Positions 1 through 11,031 of a stretch of DNA of 64,000 nt are shown piece after piece. This DNA comes from Circinella minor (taxonomy: Eukaryota; Mucoromycota; Mucoromycetes; Mucorales; Lichtheimiaceae), in contig JAEPRB010000105.1 in assembly GCA_016758965.1 (NCBI GenBank), forward strand, positions 62,001 to 126,000, in the 5' to 3' direction. Made by a program: the position numbers and the translations under genes. How positions within the stretch are numbered: position 1 is the stretch's first letter; each line of letters opens with the position of its first letter. The notes under the pieces were generated by a model. The model was not told where the DNA came from, did not search any database, and saw only the letters and a list, made by a program, of their open reading frames with translations.

Positions 1-1158
1 AAAATTACAAAGATGATATGTTTATGGTACATAGCGGGCGTGAAACCGTAGAAGAAGCTGGGGAAGAAGATAGTACTTATGGTTTGAAACCAATGAATTG
101 TCCTGGCCATTGTTTGATATTTGACAGCACCCCCAAATCTTATAGAGATTTACCCATCCGATTGGCTGATTTTAGTCCTTTACATAGGTAACAATACAAA
201 ATAGATGAAGGGTTATGTTAGTTTTGATGCTAACCATACTGTTATTATTATTATTATATTTATTATTCGGTAAATCACTATATATAGAAACGAAGCTTCT
301 GGCGCACTTTCAGGATTAACTCGTGTACGACGATTTCATCAAGATGATGCTCATATCTTCTGTTCTGAAAATCAAATTTCGTCTGAAATTGCATCTTGCT
401 TATCATTCGTTGATCGTGTTTATACTGCTTTCAAATTCCCTCATTATGACTTAACATTATCAACACGACCTGAAGAAAACTATATCGGTAGTGTTGAGGA
501 ATGGGATCACGCTGAAAATTCATTGAAAGAAGCACTTAACGGTACCGGACGACCCTGGTCAATTAAAGAAGGAGATGGGGCATTTTATGGACCCAAGATT
601 GATATTATGGTGAAGGATTCGAGTGGCCGATCACATCAAACAGCCACTATTCAGTTGGATTTTCAATTACCACAACGTTTTGGATTGAAATATGTCGATG
701 AGAATGATCAAGCTCGTTCACCTGTCATTGTCCACCGAGCCATTCTTGGATCCATTGAACGTATGATGGCCATTTTAATTGAGCATACAGGAGGCAAATG
801 GCCTTTTTGGTTAAGTCCACGACAAGGCATTGTGATTCCCGTAGCAACACAATTTGCGGATTATGCAGAACAAGTTGCCAAAGAATTGTCCCACGGCAAC
901 AACAATGAAGCAGCGACAACAACAACAACAACAGGTGGTCAATATTATGTGGATGTGGATCGTTCACCAAGAGATAGACTTAACAAAATGATTCGACAAG
1001 CACAATTAGAACGATATAATTTTATCTTTGTGGTCGGTCAAAAGGAAGTAGATGCTGGTACAGTCAACGTTCGTACTCGAGATGGCAAGATTTTGGGAAG
1101 CATGCCAATAGACGAAGTGCGAAGTATGTTTGCTGAGCTTAATGAAAAATTAGAATAA
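1..1158 (+). CDS. THS1: Threonyl-tRNA synthetase, 3' part (N-terminus outside window)
   Basis: Charges tRNA-Thr with threonine, most likely in the cytosol. The window starts inside the class II catalytic core. Exons are 1-187 and 288-1158, with an intron at 188-287 that splits an Arg codon and restores the frame. Visible family blocks are a motif 2 region ([16 protein letters not shown]), then [20 protein letters not shown], then the motif 3 Arg region ([21 protein letters not shown]). The C-terminal anticodon-binding domain follows ([12 protein letters not shown] through [20 protein letters not shown]). A short Asn/Thr-rich stretch ([14 protein letters not shown]) sits inside that domain, encoded by an ACA/AAC run near 897-935. 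It is a low-complexity insertion and does not break the frame. Stop at 1156-1158. The family call is secure; cytosolic location is inferred from overall form, since any targeting signal would lie upstream of the window. Confidence 0.95.
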
Positions 1159-1456
1159 AATATACGCAACTACTTTTTTTTCTAGTTACGCCAAGCTTTT
1201 TTTGGTATGTTTTAGCATGCAGATCCAAAGTCGGATTGGAAAAGTGATTCTTATCCAATGGAAATTTCGTGTAATATATTTCTTTTTTTTCTTGCTCGAG
1301 TTCCTGCAAAAATAAAAAAAGTTAGGACCAGGTTCGCTTTTATTTCATTACAACCCCTCCCCACACGCTATAACAACTTTCTGCTTTCTTCCTTCTTTCG
1401 TTTTCCTCTTCAACCCGCACCGCTCTTTTTTCTTCTTCCTATTTTATTTTAAAAAT

Positions 1457-4400
1457 ATGTCATATCTTTCAGCCGAAAAGGCCGAAACTGAACTTACTCA
1501 GAGCATCAAGAAAGCTACTAGCATTGAAGAAACTGCTCCAAAGCAAAAACACGTTCGAAGTAAATGAGAATTAAAATCTGCGAAAAAACAGAAAAAGTCT
1601 AAGCATGATAATAATGAATTATTACCTAAAACTCTTTCATCTTGTATTTTAGAATGTATTGTCTATACATGGGATCATCGTACTTCAGCTGTTGTATGGA
1701 ACATTCTCAAAGTTCAACCATTACTTTCAGACGAAGTTCAGACTTTCAAAGCACTCATTACTGTTCACAAGATCATCAAGGATGGTCATCCTAATGTAAC
1801 ATCTCTAATTTTTTCCCGGATTTCTTTTTACTTTTTAACTATTATGTTTACTCGGATTTTAGTAAAATGAATGTATTAATATTAATATAAATAATAGGTT
1901 ATCAAAGATGCACTTCGTGAAACAGGCTGGCTCGAAGCCTGTGCACGTAGTGTGATGGCTGATGGTGTACGCGGATATGGCACATTAATTCGTAACTATG
2001 TTGATTTATTATCACATAAACTTTCGTATCACCGCAACCACCCCGAGTTTAATGGTAGTTTCGGTTATGAAGAATATATCAGTTTGAAAAATATTGATGA
2101 TCCAAACGAAGGGTATATATAAATGTTGAATTTTTGAACAAATTAGTTCCGTCCAAATTTTTAAAAGTAGTGATTGCTTATTTTATATGCTTTTAAACAG
2201 GTTCGAGACTATTAATGATTTGATGCAGTTACAAGATCATATTGATCGATTTCAAAAGGTTGTCTTTAATAGTTTTCATATGGCCACTAATAATGAATGT
2301 CGTATTGCGTCTTTGGTGCCTCTTGTTGAAGAAAGTTATGGTATATATATCTTTATTACTAGCATGTTACGTGCCATGCATAAGCGTAAGTTCTATATGT
2401 TTTTATTTTTGGTTGGATGTTTGTCTGAGAGGAAAGAGCTTTGTTCATTGATGCTAAATTGAACAAAATAATAACTAACTTGGGGCATGTTTCTTTCTTT
2501 ACATATAAAGGTACTGGCGCCACAGATGCTTTGGCTCCACTTCGCCAACGTTACAATGGTCAGCATTACAACTTGCTTAAATTTTACTTTGAATGCTCGA
2601 ATCTTAAATATCTTACGAGTTTAATCGATGTACCAAAACTTCCAAACGATCCACCATCATTGATCGAAGCTAGTACACCTAAGCTTCCAAAGCGACCTTC
2701 ACCAGCAGAATCCACCCCTCCTGCTCAACCTTCACCAGAACCTGTCATTGACTTTTGGTCTGAACAACAGGCCAAACAACAACGCGAATATGAAGAAGAG
2801 CAAAAAAGATTGGCACAACAACGGGCTGAAGAACAGGAGCGTATGAAACAGTTGCAACTTCAACAACAGCGCGAGTTTGAGGAACAACAACGTTTATTGG
2901 CAGAACGTGAACGACAACAGCAAGAAGAATTGTTGCGTCAACAAATGCATAATCATCAAGCAGGAAGAATCAATGAGTTGGAAATGCAAATGTTAAACTA
3001 TCGTAATCAGTTGGAACGTGATCAAATGCTTTTGGAACAATATGACCGAGTAAGTTTTTTTTTAATTCAATTAATATATGCAAAAAAAATGGGTTCATTG
3101 GTATAATGAAAAGGCTAATCTTGTGGAGTTATATATTTGTCCTTTGTCTGGATATTTTAGAGAGTGAAAGCATTGGAGCAAGAATTACAGCAAGTTAATG
3201 CACATGTTCAACAACGTGATGCATCCAAGGATGAACTTATTCGATCATTACAAAGTAAGACAAAATAATAAAGATGTTTGAAAGCGGGATTTATGAGTAT
3301 TCAAGAATCTTACCAATATGTATAAATAGATGAAATCCAAATGTGGAAAAACAAGTATGAAGCTCTCGCCAAATTGTACAGTCAACTTCGTAAAGAGCAT
3401 ATTGAACTTTTGAACAAGTATAAACAACTTCAAGTCCGGGCCAATTCTGCAAATGAAGCTTCCGAAAAATTGGAACGTATGCAAGCTGATATGCGTGCCA
3501 AGAATATTGAATTGGCAGATTTAATTCGTGAACGTGATCGCGCACGTAATGAATTGGCAAGACTTCAAGGAGTAAGTAATAGAGAGGGAAGAACCAACAA
3601 TTCTTGGCAGCATGGTTATAATTAACTATATATACCTATATATCGCACGTAATATTGATGTTTTTATATAGAACCAGCGTGATGATGTAGACCGTCTTCA
3701 ACGTGAATTGGATGAAGCACGAAATCAAGCTCAAAATGCTGGTAAATCCAAGGGTGCTGAAGTTAGTGCCTTACTGACCAAGTTCAATCGTGAAAAGGCA
3801 GAACTAGAAGCAAGTCTTATGGAAAAGCAAGCCATTATTGATGAATTTTTAAGACAAATGGAAGATCAACAAGGTGATGCTGATCGTATTCGACAGGTAC
3901 TGAGGATAAACAAATATACACGAAGAAAGAATGTAAATAAAGAAACGTACTGATATAGGAAGGATAATATTTAATCTAGGAAAAAGATGAAGAAATTGCT
4001 GTATTGCAAGCTGGTATGGATGAAGTCTTGGCCCAACTTGCCGAATTACAAGGAGTAAGTAGAAAAATAATAGTTATTATTTTTCATGTATGAGAGGAAA
4101 GCTGGGAAAGAACAGAGAAATAAAAAAACTAAGTGACATTTTCTTTTGATTCACTACCTTTTACAGAATGACCGACAAGCAGATTTGCAAGAAGAACTTG
4201 ATCGTTTGGAATCTCAACAAGCCGATAAACTTAACCAAATTTTGGATAGCATTTTGACCACATGTGTCCAAAAAGTCAATGATGGCGTGTATGAACTTGA
4301 AAATCCTGGTAACCACGGTAACGAGAATGCTACTCCTGAATTAACATTATCTATGATCGAGCGAGCAAGTATTATGTCTGTTGAATTCATGTCTGCGTTC

Positions 4401-5584
4401 AGTAAATTCTTGGACGGTAGCAATTCTGGTGATCATACCGAAACCATCACTCGCGCACTCGAATTTGCCGATACTATTCTCGACGTCCTTCTCCACGCCA
4501 AGGGAATCACTCGTCTTGTTATTAATGACGACGACATTGATGAAATTATTAACATGGCTCGCCAATCCGCTGAATCAGTGATTCAATATTTTAGCAGTGT
4601 CATGTCAAATTATCTTAAAATGCTCCCACTCGCACAACGACCAGGTGTTGTTATCCAAGGCAACACACGCGTTCAAGAAGCCCTTACCTCCTTATCTTTA
4701 AAGACAGAAGATTTGATCTTTTCTGGTGCTACTGATATTAACAAATTAGCTGAAGGCGAAATTGGCGATTTGGTTGAACAAGAAATGTCAAATGCGGCAC
4801 GCGCTATTGAAGAAGCCACAGCTAAAATCCAAGCACTTATGCAACGACCCAGCAACCCGGAATTCTCCGCTACAGATTTGCAGGTACACAAGCTCCTTCT
4901 CAATTCCGTTTTGGCATTGACCAATGCTATTGCCAACTTGATTAAATGTGCTACTGCCTCCCAACAAGAAATTGTCGCCCAAGGTCGTGGTACTTCATCC
5001 AAGGCTGCTTTTTACAAAAAGCATAATCGTTGGACCGAAGGTCTTATTTCTGCTGCCAAGGCTGTAGCTGTGGCTACCAATTTGTTGGTGGAGGCTGCTG
5101 ATGGTGTTATTAGCAAGACACATTCTTTGGAACAATTGATTGTCGCATCCAATGAAGTCAGTGCTGCTACTGCTCAATTGGTCGCTGCTTCACGTGTCAA
5201 GTCTACATTTATGTCACGTACACAAGAACGGTTGGAAGTAGCTGCCAAGGGAGTAAAGGATGCCGCAGCTGAACTTGTCAAGCAAGTTCGGAATTTGGTT
5301 GCTCAAAAAGCTGAAAATGATGGTTTGAATATTGATTTCAACAAATTGTCAGTACATGAATTTAAGCGAAGAGAAATGGAGCAACAAGTCAAAATCTTAA
5401 AGTTAGATTCCGAATTGACAAATGCACGTCGTATTTTAGCAGAAATGCGACGAAGCGGATACCACACCGGTAAGTTTTTTTTTCGAGTTTCTTGATATTT
5501 GATAAATTATATATATATATGCGGAATGAATAATTAGACTAAATATATGACTGTAATTATTCGTTAATAGAGGAAACCGATTAA
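1457..5584 (+). CDS. SLA2: Sla2/HIP1R-type endocytic adaptor (ANTH, coiled coil, actin-binding THATCH domain)
   Basis: Links clathrin-coated endocytic sites to actin at the plasma membrane. I read 11 exons: 1457-1559, 1653-1795, 1898-2112, 2201-2385, 2511-3049, 3161-3254, 3330-3571, 3672-3896, 3980-4054, 4167-5469 and 5571-5584, giving about 1045 residues, close to yeast Sla2. The N-terminal ANTH domain binds PtdIns(4,5)P2. Its hallmark KHVRKCIVYTWDHRTSAVVW spans the first splice junction, and FETINDLMQLQDHIDRFQ follows later. The middle (2750-4200) encodes a Gln/Glu-rich coiled coil. The large exon encodes the talin-like I/LWEQ (THATCH) actin-binding module, with LQVHKLLLNSVLALTNAI, the QEIVAQGRGTSS patch and VHEFKRREMEQQVKILKLDSE. 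The last exon holds only four codons plus the stop (EETD). All junctions keep phase, so the gene looks intact. Confidence 0.95.
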
Positions 5585-5881
5585 ACAAACACGCACACAC
5601 ATCATATTTACTCACTCACACAGCCCATTCATTAAAAAAAGGGAATTTTATGATCTACCTTTTGCGAATTTTTTTTTAGCTAGATTATTATATGCATCTT
5701 TTTTTTTATTTGTATGCGTTTTTTTTATACTACTGCGCATCATCATAAAAAACGCATTTATTCAATTAATACGTATCTCATGACTTCTTTTATTAAACTT
5801 TTCTTTTACCATCTACTTTTTATTGGAACTCACGGATAAAGCTATGATATCGTAATCTGTGTTAATTGATTAAGCATTGAT
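5585..5881. other. Intergenic stretch downstream of SLA2
   Basis: AT-rich sequence with T-runs that probably contains the SLA2 3' UTR. No gene seen. Confidence 0.6.
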
Positions 5882-5891
5882 CATATTATCT

Positions 5892-6054
5892 GGACGTGGG
5901 TAATTTTGCAGTACTGCAAATGCAGTACTTTTTTGCAGTAGTAGTCGGACAACACTGGAAAATATCCGCACAACTGACCGGATTTACCGAACATTACTAA
6001 CTATAAAAGGTGCTTTGCGGTACTGCTTGCTGTAGTTTGCTGTACTTTGCTGTA
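5892..6054 (+). repeat. Left terminal inverted repeat
   Basis: Matches the reverse complement of 7211-7372 almost base for base over about 150 bp. A tandem of the 10-mer TTTGCTGTAC follows at about 6037-6070. Confidence 0.85.
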
Positions 6055-7210
6055 CTTTGCTGTACTTTGCAATAGTTGTTTGCAGTACGTAATGATTTCT
6101 ATAAAATTATATATTACACTTGTTTTAGTATAGTATTATTGCAGTATTTTTTTAAATAGTTATGGAATTATAAATTTATGAATAATATACATTTAATAAA
6201 TCAAGAACTTAATATTTAATATCAATCTCTTAAATTTTGATCTTTATCAGTTCAGCAAATACATTGTATATTATGAAGTTACTTTTTTGAAAAATACTAT
6301 TCAGCTATATACTAAAAAAAGAAAGTGACACATAACCACTAAAATTTTTAGAAGTAACCCCGCCTTTTTTTTATACTATTGTGATATGCTCACCAGCTTC
6401 AAGGCTCTTATTATTATCAAATTAATTAGCTTTTAGAAAACATACACACAAATATAGATATATTGAATACATCTACTATGTACTTTTATATTAGATGTAG
6501 ACAAAGTATTTTATTAAGCAAAAAGTTTGTTTTCTTCTTATGTTTTTAGAATTCCATTTATTAAAGAGGAAATATTATTATACAACAAAAGGAGAAACAT
6601 GAGAAAAGAAGTCCGGTGTCAATGATCTGATATAATTAATTAAAGTCAAAGGTTCAAATGGCTTAATAGGTAGAGCTTTTGCATAATTCATTGCCTTATT
6701 GAATAGTTAAATAATTGAATCCAGTAAAAAGAAAGGTTTTGCTTCAAGACTTTGATTTTTTTTTTTGGCGCTTCTTTTGTTTTATGCAACTTTATATATT
6801 GAGATTCTTTTTCATCATATATAGCAACATAATTCTTTATTTAATTAATAATGATATTACTAATGTCAGTATTGTACTGTATACTGTTCAATATATGTAT
6901 TTATGGCAATAATATAGCAATTCTAGAACTAATAACTTGTGAATTAAAATGTATCAAAAGATTAATTTAAATATGTTTTAAAACAAATTGGGAACAACAA
7001 AATAATATATATAATGTACTATTTAAAATCAAGCTATTTTAAACCAAGGCGATAGCAAAGAAACACTCAATATAGTTATTATTGCTGGCCAAAAAGGGTT
7101 CAAATATAATAATCGAAAATGACGAGAAACAGTTGATAGAATTTTTTTTTCTTTTTTTCTTTAGCACATATGTAAACTACCGCAAGAATAGTACTGCAAA
7201 AATGATTTAA

Positions 7211-7372
7211 TACTGCAAAGTACTGCAAACTACCGCAAGCAGTACCGCAAAGCACCTTTTATAGTTAGTAATGTTCGGTAAATCCGGTCAGTTGTGCGGA
7301 TATTTTCCAGTGTTGTCCGACTACTACTGCAAAAAAGTACTGCATTTCCAGTACTGCAAAATTAAAGGTACC
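7211..7372 (-). repeat. Right terminal inverted repeat
   Basis: Inverted copy of the left arm. Compared with it, a few T/G and T/A differences occur in the sub-terminal TTTGC(A/T)GTAC units. Confidence 0.85.
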
Positions 7373-7382
7373 CATATTATCT

Positions 7383-7895
7383 TATGTCCCAAGTGTAACT
7401 ACTAACTTTATTAAAAATCGATGTGGTACTACTTATAACATTCAGTTTTTAATAGGTTGTCGTTGATAATTACAAAGAGTGATAAATACACGAGTTATTA
7501 ATTAAAATACATTTCCAATCAAATTTGTGATCGATGAATCTACCAAAAATTGAATTAATTCATTCAAGAAAAATATAAACTCACTAAACTGGCCTAATAC
7601 GTAATTAAAAACGAATTTATTATTATTAGCAATAAAAATTTTCATTTCCTTTTCTATTATTCAAATAACTATTGACGTACCAAAATATCCTGCTTTTGGC
7701 ATTATGGCTTCTCCCAAGATGTGGGAGGTGTAAAATGTCCATTTTAAGACGAATCTTTCTTCATAGGTTCGATAAAATTCACAATTATGTCCCTAAGAAT
7801 TGTTGTGTTTCAGAAAGATAATAATAATGGCAAATAGATATTTAGGTATTTTTTTGTTATTACATCAATACTAAAAAGTAATATATATAAGTACA
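7383..7895. other. Intergenic stretch
   Basis: AT-rich, no gene or structured repeat seen. It lies between the right end of the inverted-repeat element and the stop codon of the minus-strand RFX gene. Confidence 0.5.
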
Positions 7896-8065
7896 CTAAA
7901 ACATGATGGTAAAGAAAGAACCTACTGTCGGTAGCTGCGTATTCATAAAATGGTCAATATTCTCTTCCATACTTCGTATCCATTGTTGAAGACTAGCGTC
8001 TTTATCATCATAGTGAAATAAAAGATAACTAACATTATTGATAACTATATTATAATAACTCATGT

Positions 8066-8099
<34 letters not shown>

Positions 8100-10026
8100 T
8101 ATAGTAAAATAACAACCAAAAGCAAAATTAATAGTATATACTCATTTGTGTATATACAGAAAAAATATTTACGAATGTCTTTGATTTTTTCAGTATCACC
8201 TTCTTGGGATAAGAAACAAGATCCATTATCAACAATAAAACTGATATCAATAGTCTTCCAAACCTTCTTTGCATACGTCAAAAATTCTATATCTTGATTG
8301 AATGAAGTAGCAACCAGTTCTGCTAGTCGAGTAAGCTTTATATGTTTGTAGATTTTGGAAGAAAAGTCACGCGCGACTAAAGTGGTGATATATAAATGGA
8401 GAGAGGCATTATTTGTTGTCAGTTTACAAAATGTTGTTATTATGGGAAATATAATAATGAAATATTACCTTGTATTTTTCTATCGCGTAATAAGTTAGGA
8501 TATCCTTCTAATGCCTTAATTATATACAGCTTTAATTCTTTTATATACTTTTCAAGAGATGCATTCAGTTCATGATTTATCGCTGGCAAATGAGACATAA
8601 CGGCAAATATGCTTGTTTTCAATGTCTACGTATCATAAATATAATTATTTATAACATCAACTTTCCATTTCCACAAACATTCAAAAATTTTACACATACG
8701 TATACAGTACTCACATTGTAAAATGAAGTATCTAATCGAAATATCAAGTTACTTATTTCTTCGCACTGATCATTGATTAATTGTCGAAATTTTGTGGGTA
8801 ATATTTCCTGGTAAAAGTATACCATGCATTCTTCGATCTAATAAATAGTCGTTGATTTCTTATCAATTTACATATAAGCTACGATATAATGCATTAATAC
8901 GAAGTAATGGTGTCAAAATAACGAAGATTTTACCATATCGAACTTTTTCACTAGGATTAGGTATAAAATGTCGTCACAGTGTCGTTCATACAAACGGGAA
9001 AAATCGACCATCGTATCGTTACTTCTTTGAATGGTCAGAGACTGAGAATTTGTCAATTGTTGTGTGTGAAAGCCACATGCGTTGGAAAGAAATGGTCGTG
9101 TTGGTTGGGCCTGAGCTGTTTCATCTGGTGCTTGGTTTCGAATATGGGATGTCAGTAATAATTCATTATTATCAACGTTCGTTTCGAATATATTTGTATT
9201 ATTTGTGCTCTCAGTGGAAGAGGCCGGTCGAGTCGTTGTTGATAACGAAGAAGATGAAGAGGTAAGAGATAGCACATTTCTAATACTACGTATACAATTT
9301 AAAATAGTAATAAATAAACAGCCGAAGTTAATATCTTTTAAAGTCGAATCCAATTATTATGTTAAAGTGAGAAAGGGAATCCAAACCTGTTATTATAATT
9401 ATTCTCACCATTTCCGTCACCACCAACAAAGTATTTTCCCTGGACGATCTCATCTTTTTTATTGTTCAGTGACAGCACTGATAGGTCATTTTTGTTGTCA
9501 GAAAACAAGTCCATTGTTATTATTTCAGGAGACGTTGAAATAATCGTATCATTATTACTATCATTATCAGATGATGATGGCTGGTAACGTCGGGTGATGT
9601 TGTGATATAGTTGAAAGCCTTTTTTCTTACGAAATTTTGTGCTTACAAAACTGTTGGGAAACTCTTTAATAATAAGTGGTCCGAAACTATTTTTTGCGAC
9701 AGATGATACATTTTTCAAAAGACAACTTGAACAATAACTCTCATATGTTTCAGAAAATATGATCTCGGAACCTTGTAAGGTTTCAAGATTTTGACGGATC
9801 CTAGTTGTAATATAACATTTTTAAGTAAGCAAATAATAATGTATCAACGAAATAATAAGTTTTTTTTATTTGTTAATATATATATATATATTCGCGTCCA
9901 ATTGCTCCAAAGTTAGATATAATAAGAAAAAAAGCAATAGAAAATTTAGATACGTAGACATTACCAGTTACGTGTAAATTCGATATCATTTTCACTTATA
10001 TTGCGTGTTGAACGATGGAAGCTCAT
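7896..10026 (-). CDS. RFX-family winged-helix DNA-binding protein
   Basis: Predicted nuclear transcription factor of the RFX type (family includes yeast Crt1/Rfx1 and fission yeast Sak1). I read seven exons on the minus strand: 10026-9965, 9800-9387, 9279-8934 (or from 9285), 8837-8715, 8625-8469, 8322-8173 and 8044-7896, all in phase, about 466 residues. Residues ~15-90 fit the RFX DNA-binding domain: an opening FTRNWIRQNLE, then SETYESYCSSC, the core SFGPLIIKEFP and KFRKKKGFQLYHNI. These align with the family pattern (W-L-x-x-N, TLYxxYxxxC, SFGKLIRxxFP, TRRLGxRGxSKYHY). The loop and last strand are divergent. A Ser/Asn-rich linker precedes an alpha-helical C-terminal half that may correspond to RFX dimerisation helices. 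One donor (GTTTGG after residue ~158) is non-consensus. The DNA-binding call is fairly firm; targets are unknown. Confidence 0.75.
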
Positions 10027-10798
10027 AATAATGGTCGGATTTGAAGTGAGAAGGAAGGAGGGAAAACAAAGGGAAAGAACGAAAAAAAAAAGAAAAAAAA
10101 ATATTTTTCTTTTTAATATATGCAAGCTTTTTTTTATTAAAGTTGTCAGTAATGGTGCGAATTTTTCTTCTACAAGATATAGACGATCTTGTTATTTGGC
10201 TTCACTATGATAAGCCACGCAATCAGACGAATTCTTCTAATATGAGATTATTTGTGGGACAGAACAACTAGTCTTTTTTGTTAGTATCAGTTCACCGGCA
10301 AAGCAAAGCCTGTTTAAGGCGGAAAGATAAAATAGAACATTGACCACTTCTAGATAAGTTGTCTATAATTAATCTAGCTAGTTTAACAAAAAAAAACAAC
10401 AATAACAACCACTTTTTACGATATAACAATGGCTACACAAAATAATCAATTTAGCAAAGTTATTTGCAATATAACTCGATTTTTTATTTACTATAATAGT
10501 TTTAAGAGTCGTTAACCTTTTTAAGCTATGTTATATTGATGGTGGAGAGATTTTAAGAAATGATTTTCATTTTGCTTGATAACACGATAATGGAATAATC
10601 AGAACATATGAAGATGTGTTTGAGCGAAAGCACAGTGGTGAAAAAACTTACAAATTGGTTTATAATGAGAGTAGATTAGAGTTTTATTATAAGAAAAAAA
10701 TGATCAATGAACGCTTCGTCTAAGTAGGACATATCCGTGTCAGTCTAATTCTGTTAGTGAATAATGAGAGTAAAAGTGCCTGCTTTTGATATTTTTTC
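10027..10798. other. Intergenic stretch between RFX gene and Fanzor relic
   Basis: Contains the promoter side of the RFX gene and AT-rich sequence. I see no open coding block. Confidence 0.45.
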
Positions 10799-11031
10799 AG
10801 CTATAGAGAATGTTTCGAGTTTGCCCTATACGTATGCTAATTGTTATTGATCAGAATACAGTATACTTTGCTTCAACCTATACCAAGCCATCAAGTTTAA
10901 TTGAAAGTTCATATAACGCCGGAAATGTTGATAATTATATATATTTTTTATTGCTGTAGTTAAAACTTCATATGTAAATATATAATGAAAAGTATAGTTG
11001 ACTGCAATGAATTGTGTTTTTTTAGCGTTTC

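Larger units (their letters stand above)
5892..7372. mobile_element. Non-autonomous DNA transposon with ~160-bp terminal inverted repeats (MULE-like, tentative)
   Basis: Two nearly identical inverted arms, 5892-6054 and 7211-7372, flank about 1.15 kb of AT-rich sequence with no convincing ORF. The shared core runs from AATTTTGCAGTACTG through CGGACAACACTGGAAAATAT and CACAACTGACCGGATTTACC to TAAAAGGTGCTTTGCGGTAC, with only a few substitutions. The outermost 10-11 bases of the arms are less similar. The inner part of each arm carries a reiterated TTTGCTGTAC / TTTGCAGTAC unit. A 10-bp direct repeat, CATATTATCT, flanks the element (5882-5891 and 7373-7382) and could be the target-site duplication. 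Long inverted repeats with a 9-11 bp duplication are typical of Mutator-like elements; the family assignment is inference, since no transposase is encoded. Confidence 0.8.

Noticed and set aside
6640..6730. Possible tRNA-like sequence (ggcttaataggtagagc... with a following ttgaatcc)
   Set aside because: A D-arm-like string is present but no acceptor stem, anticodon stem or T-arm pairs properly; probably chance inside the transposon interior.
8852..9265. 137-codon plus-strand ORF
   Set aside because: It is antisense to the RFX gene, whose minus-strand exons splice in phase and show family motifs; the plus frame has no recognisable features.
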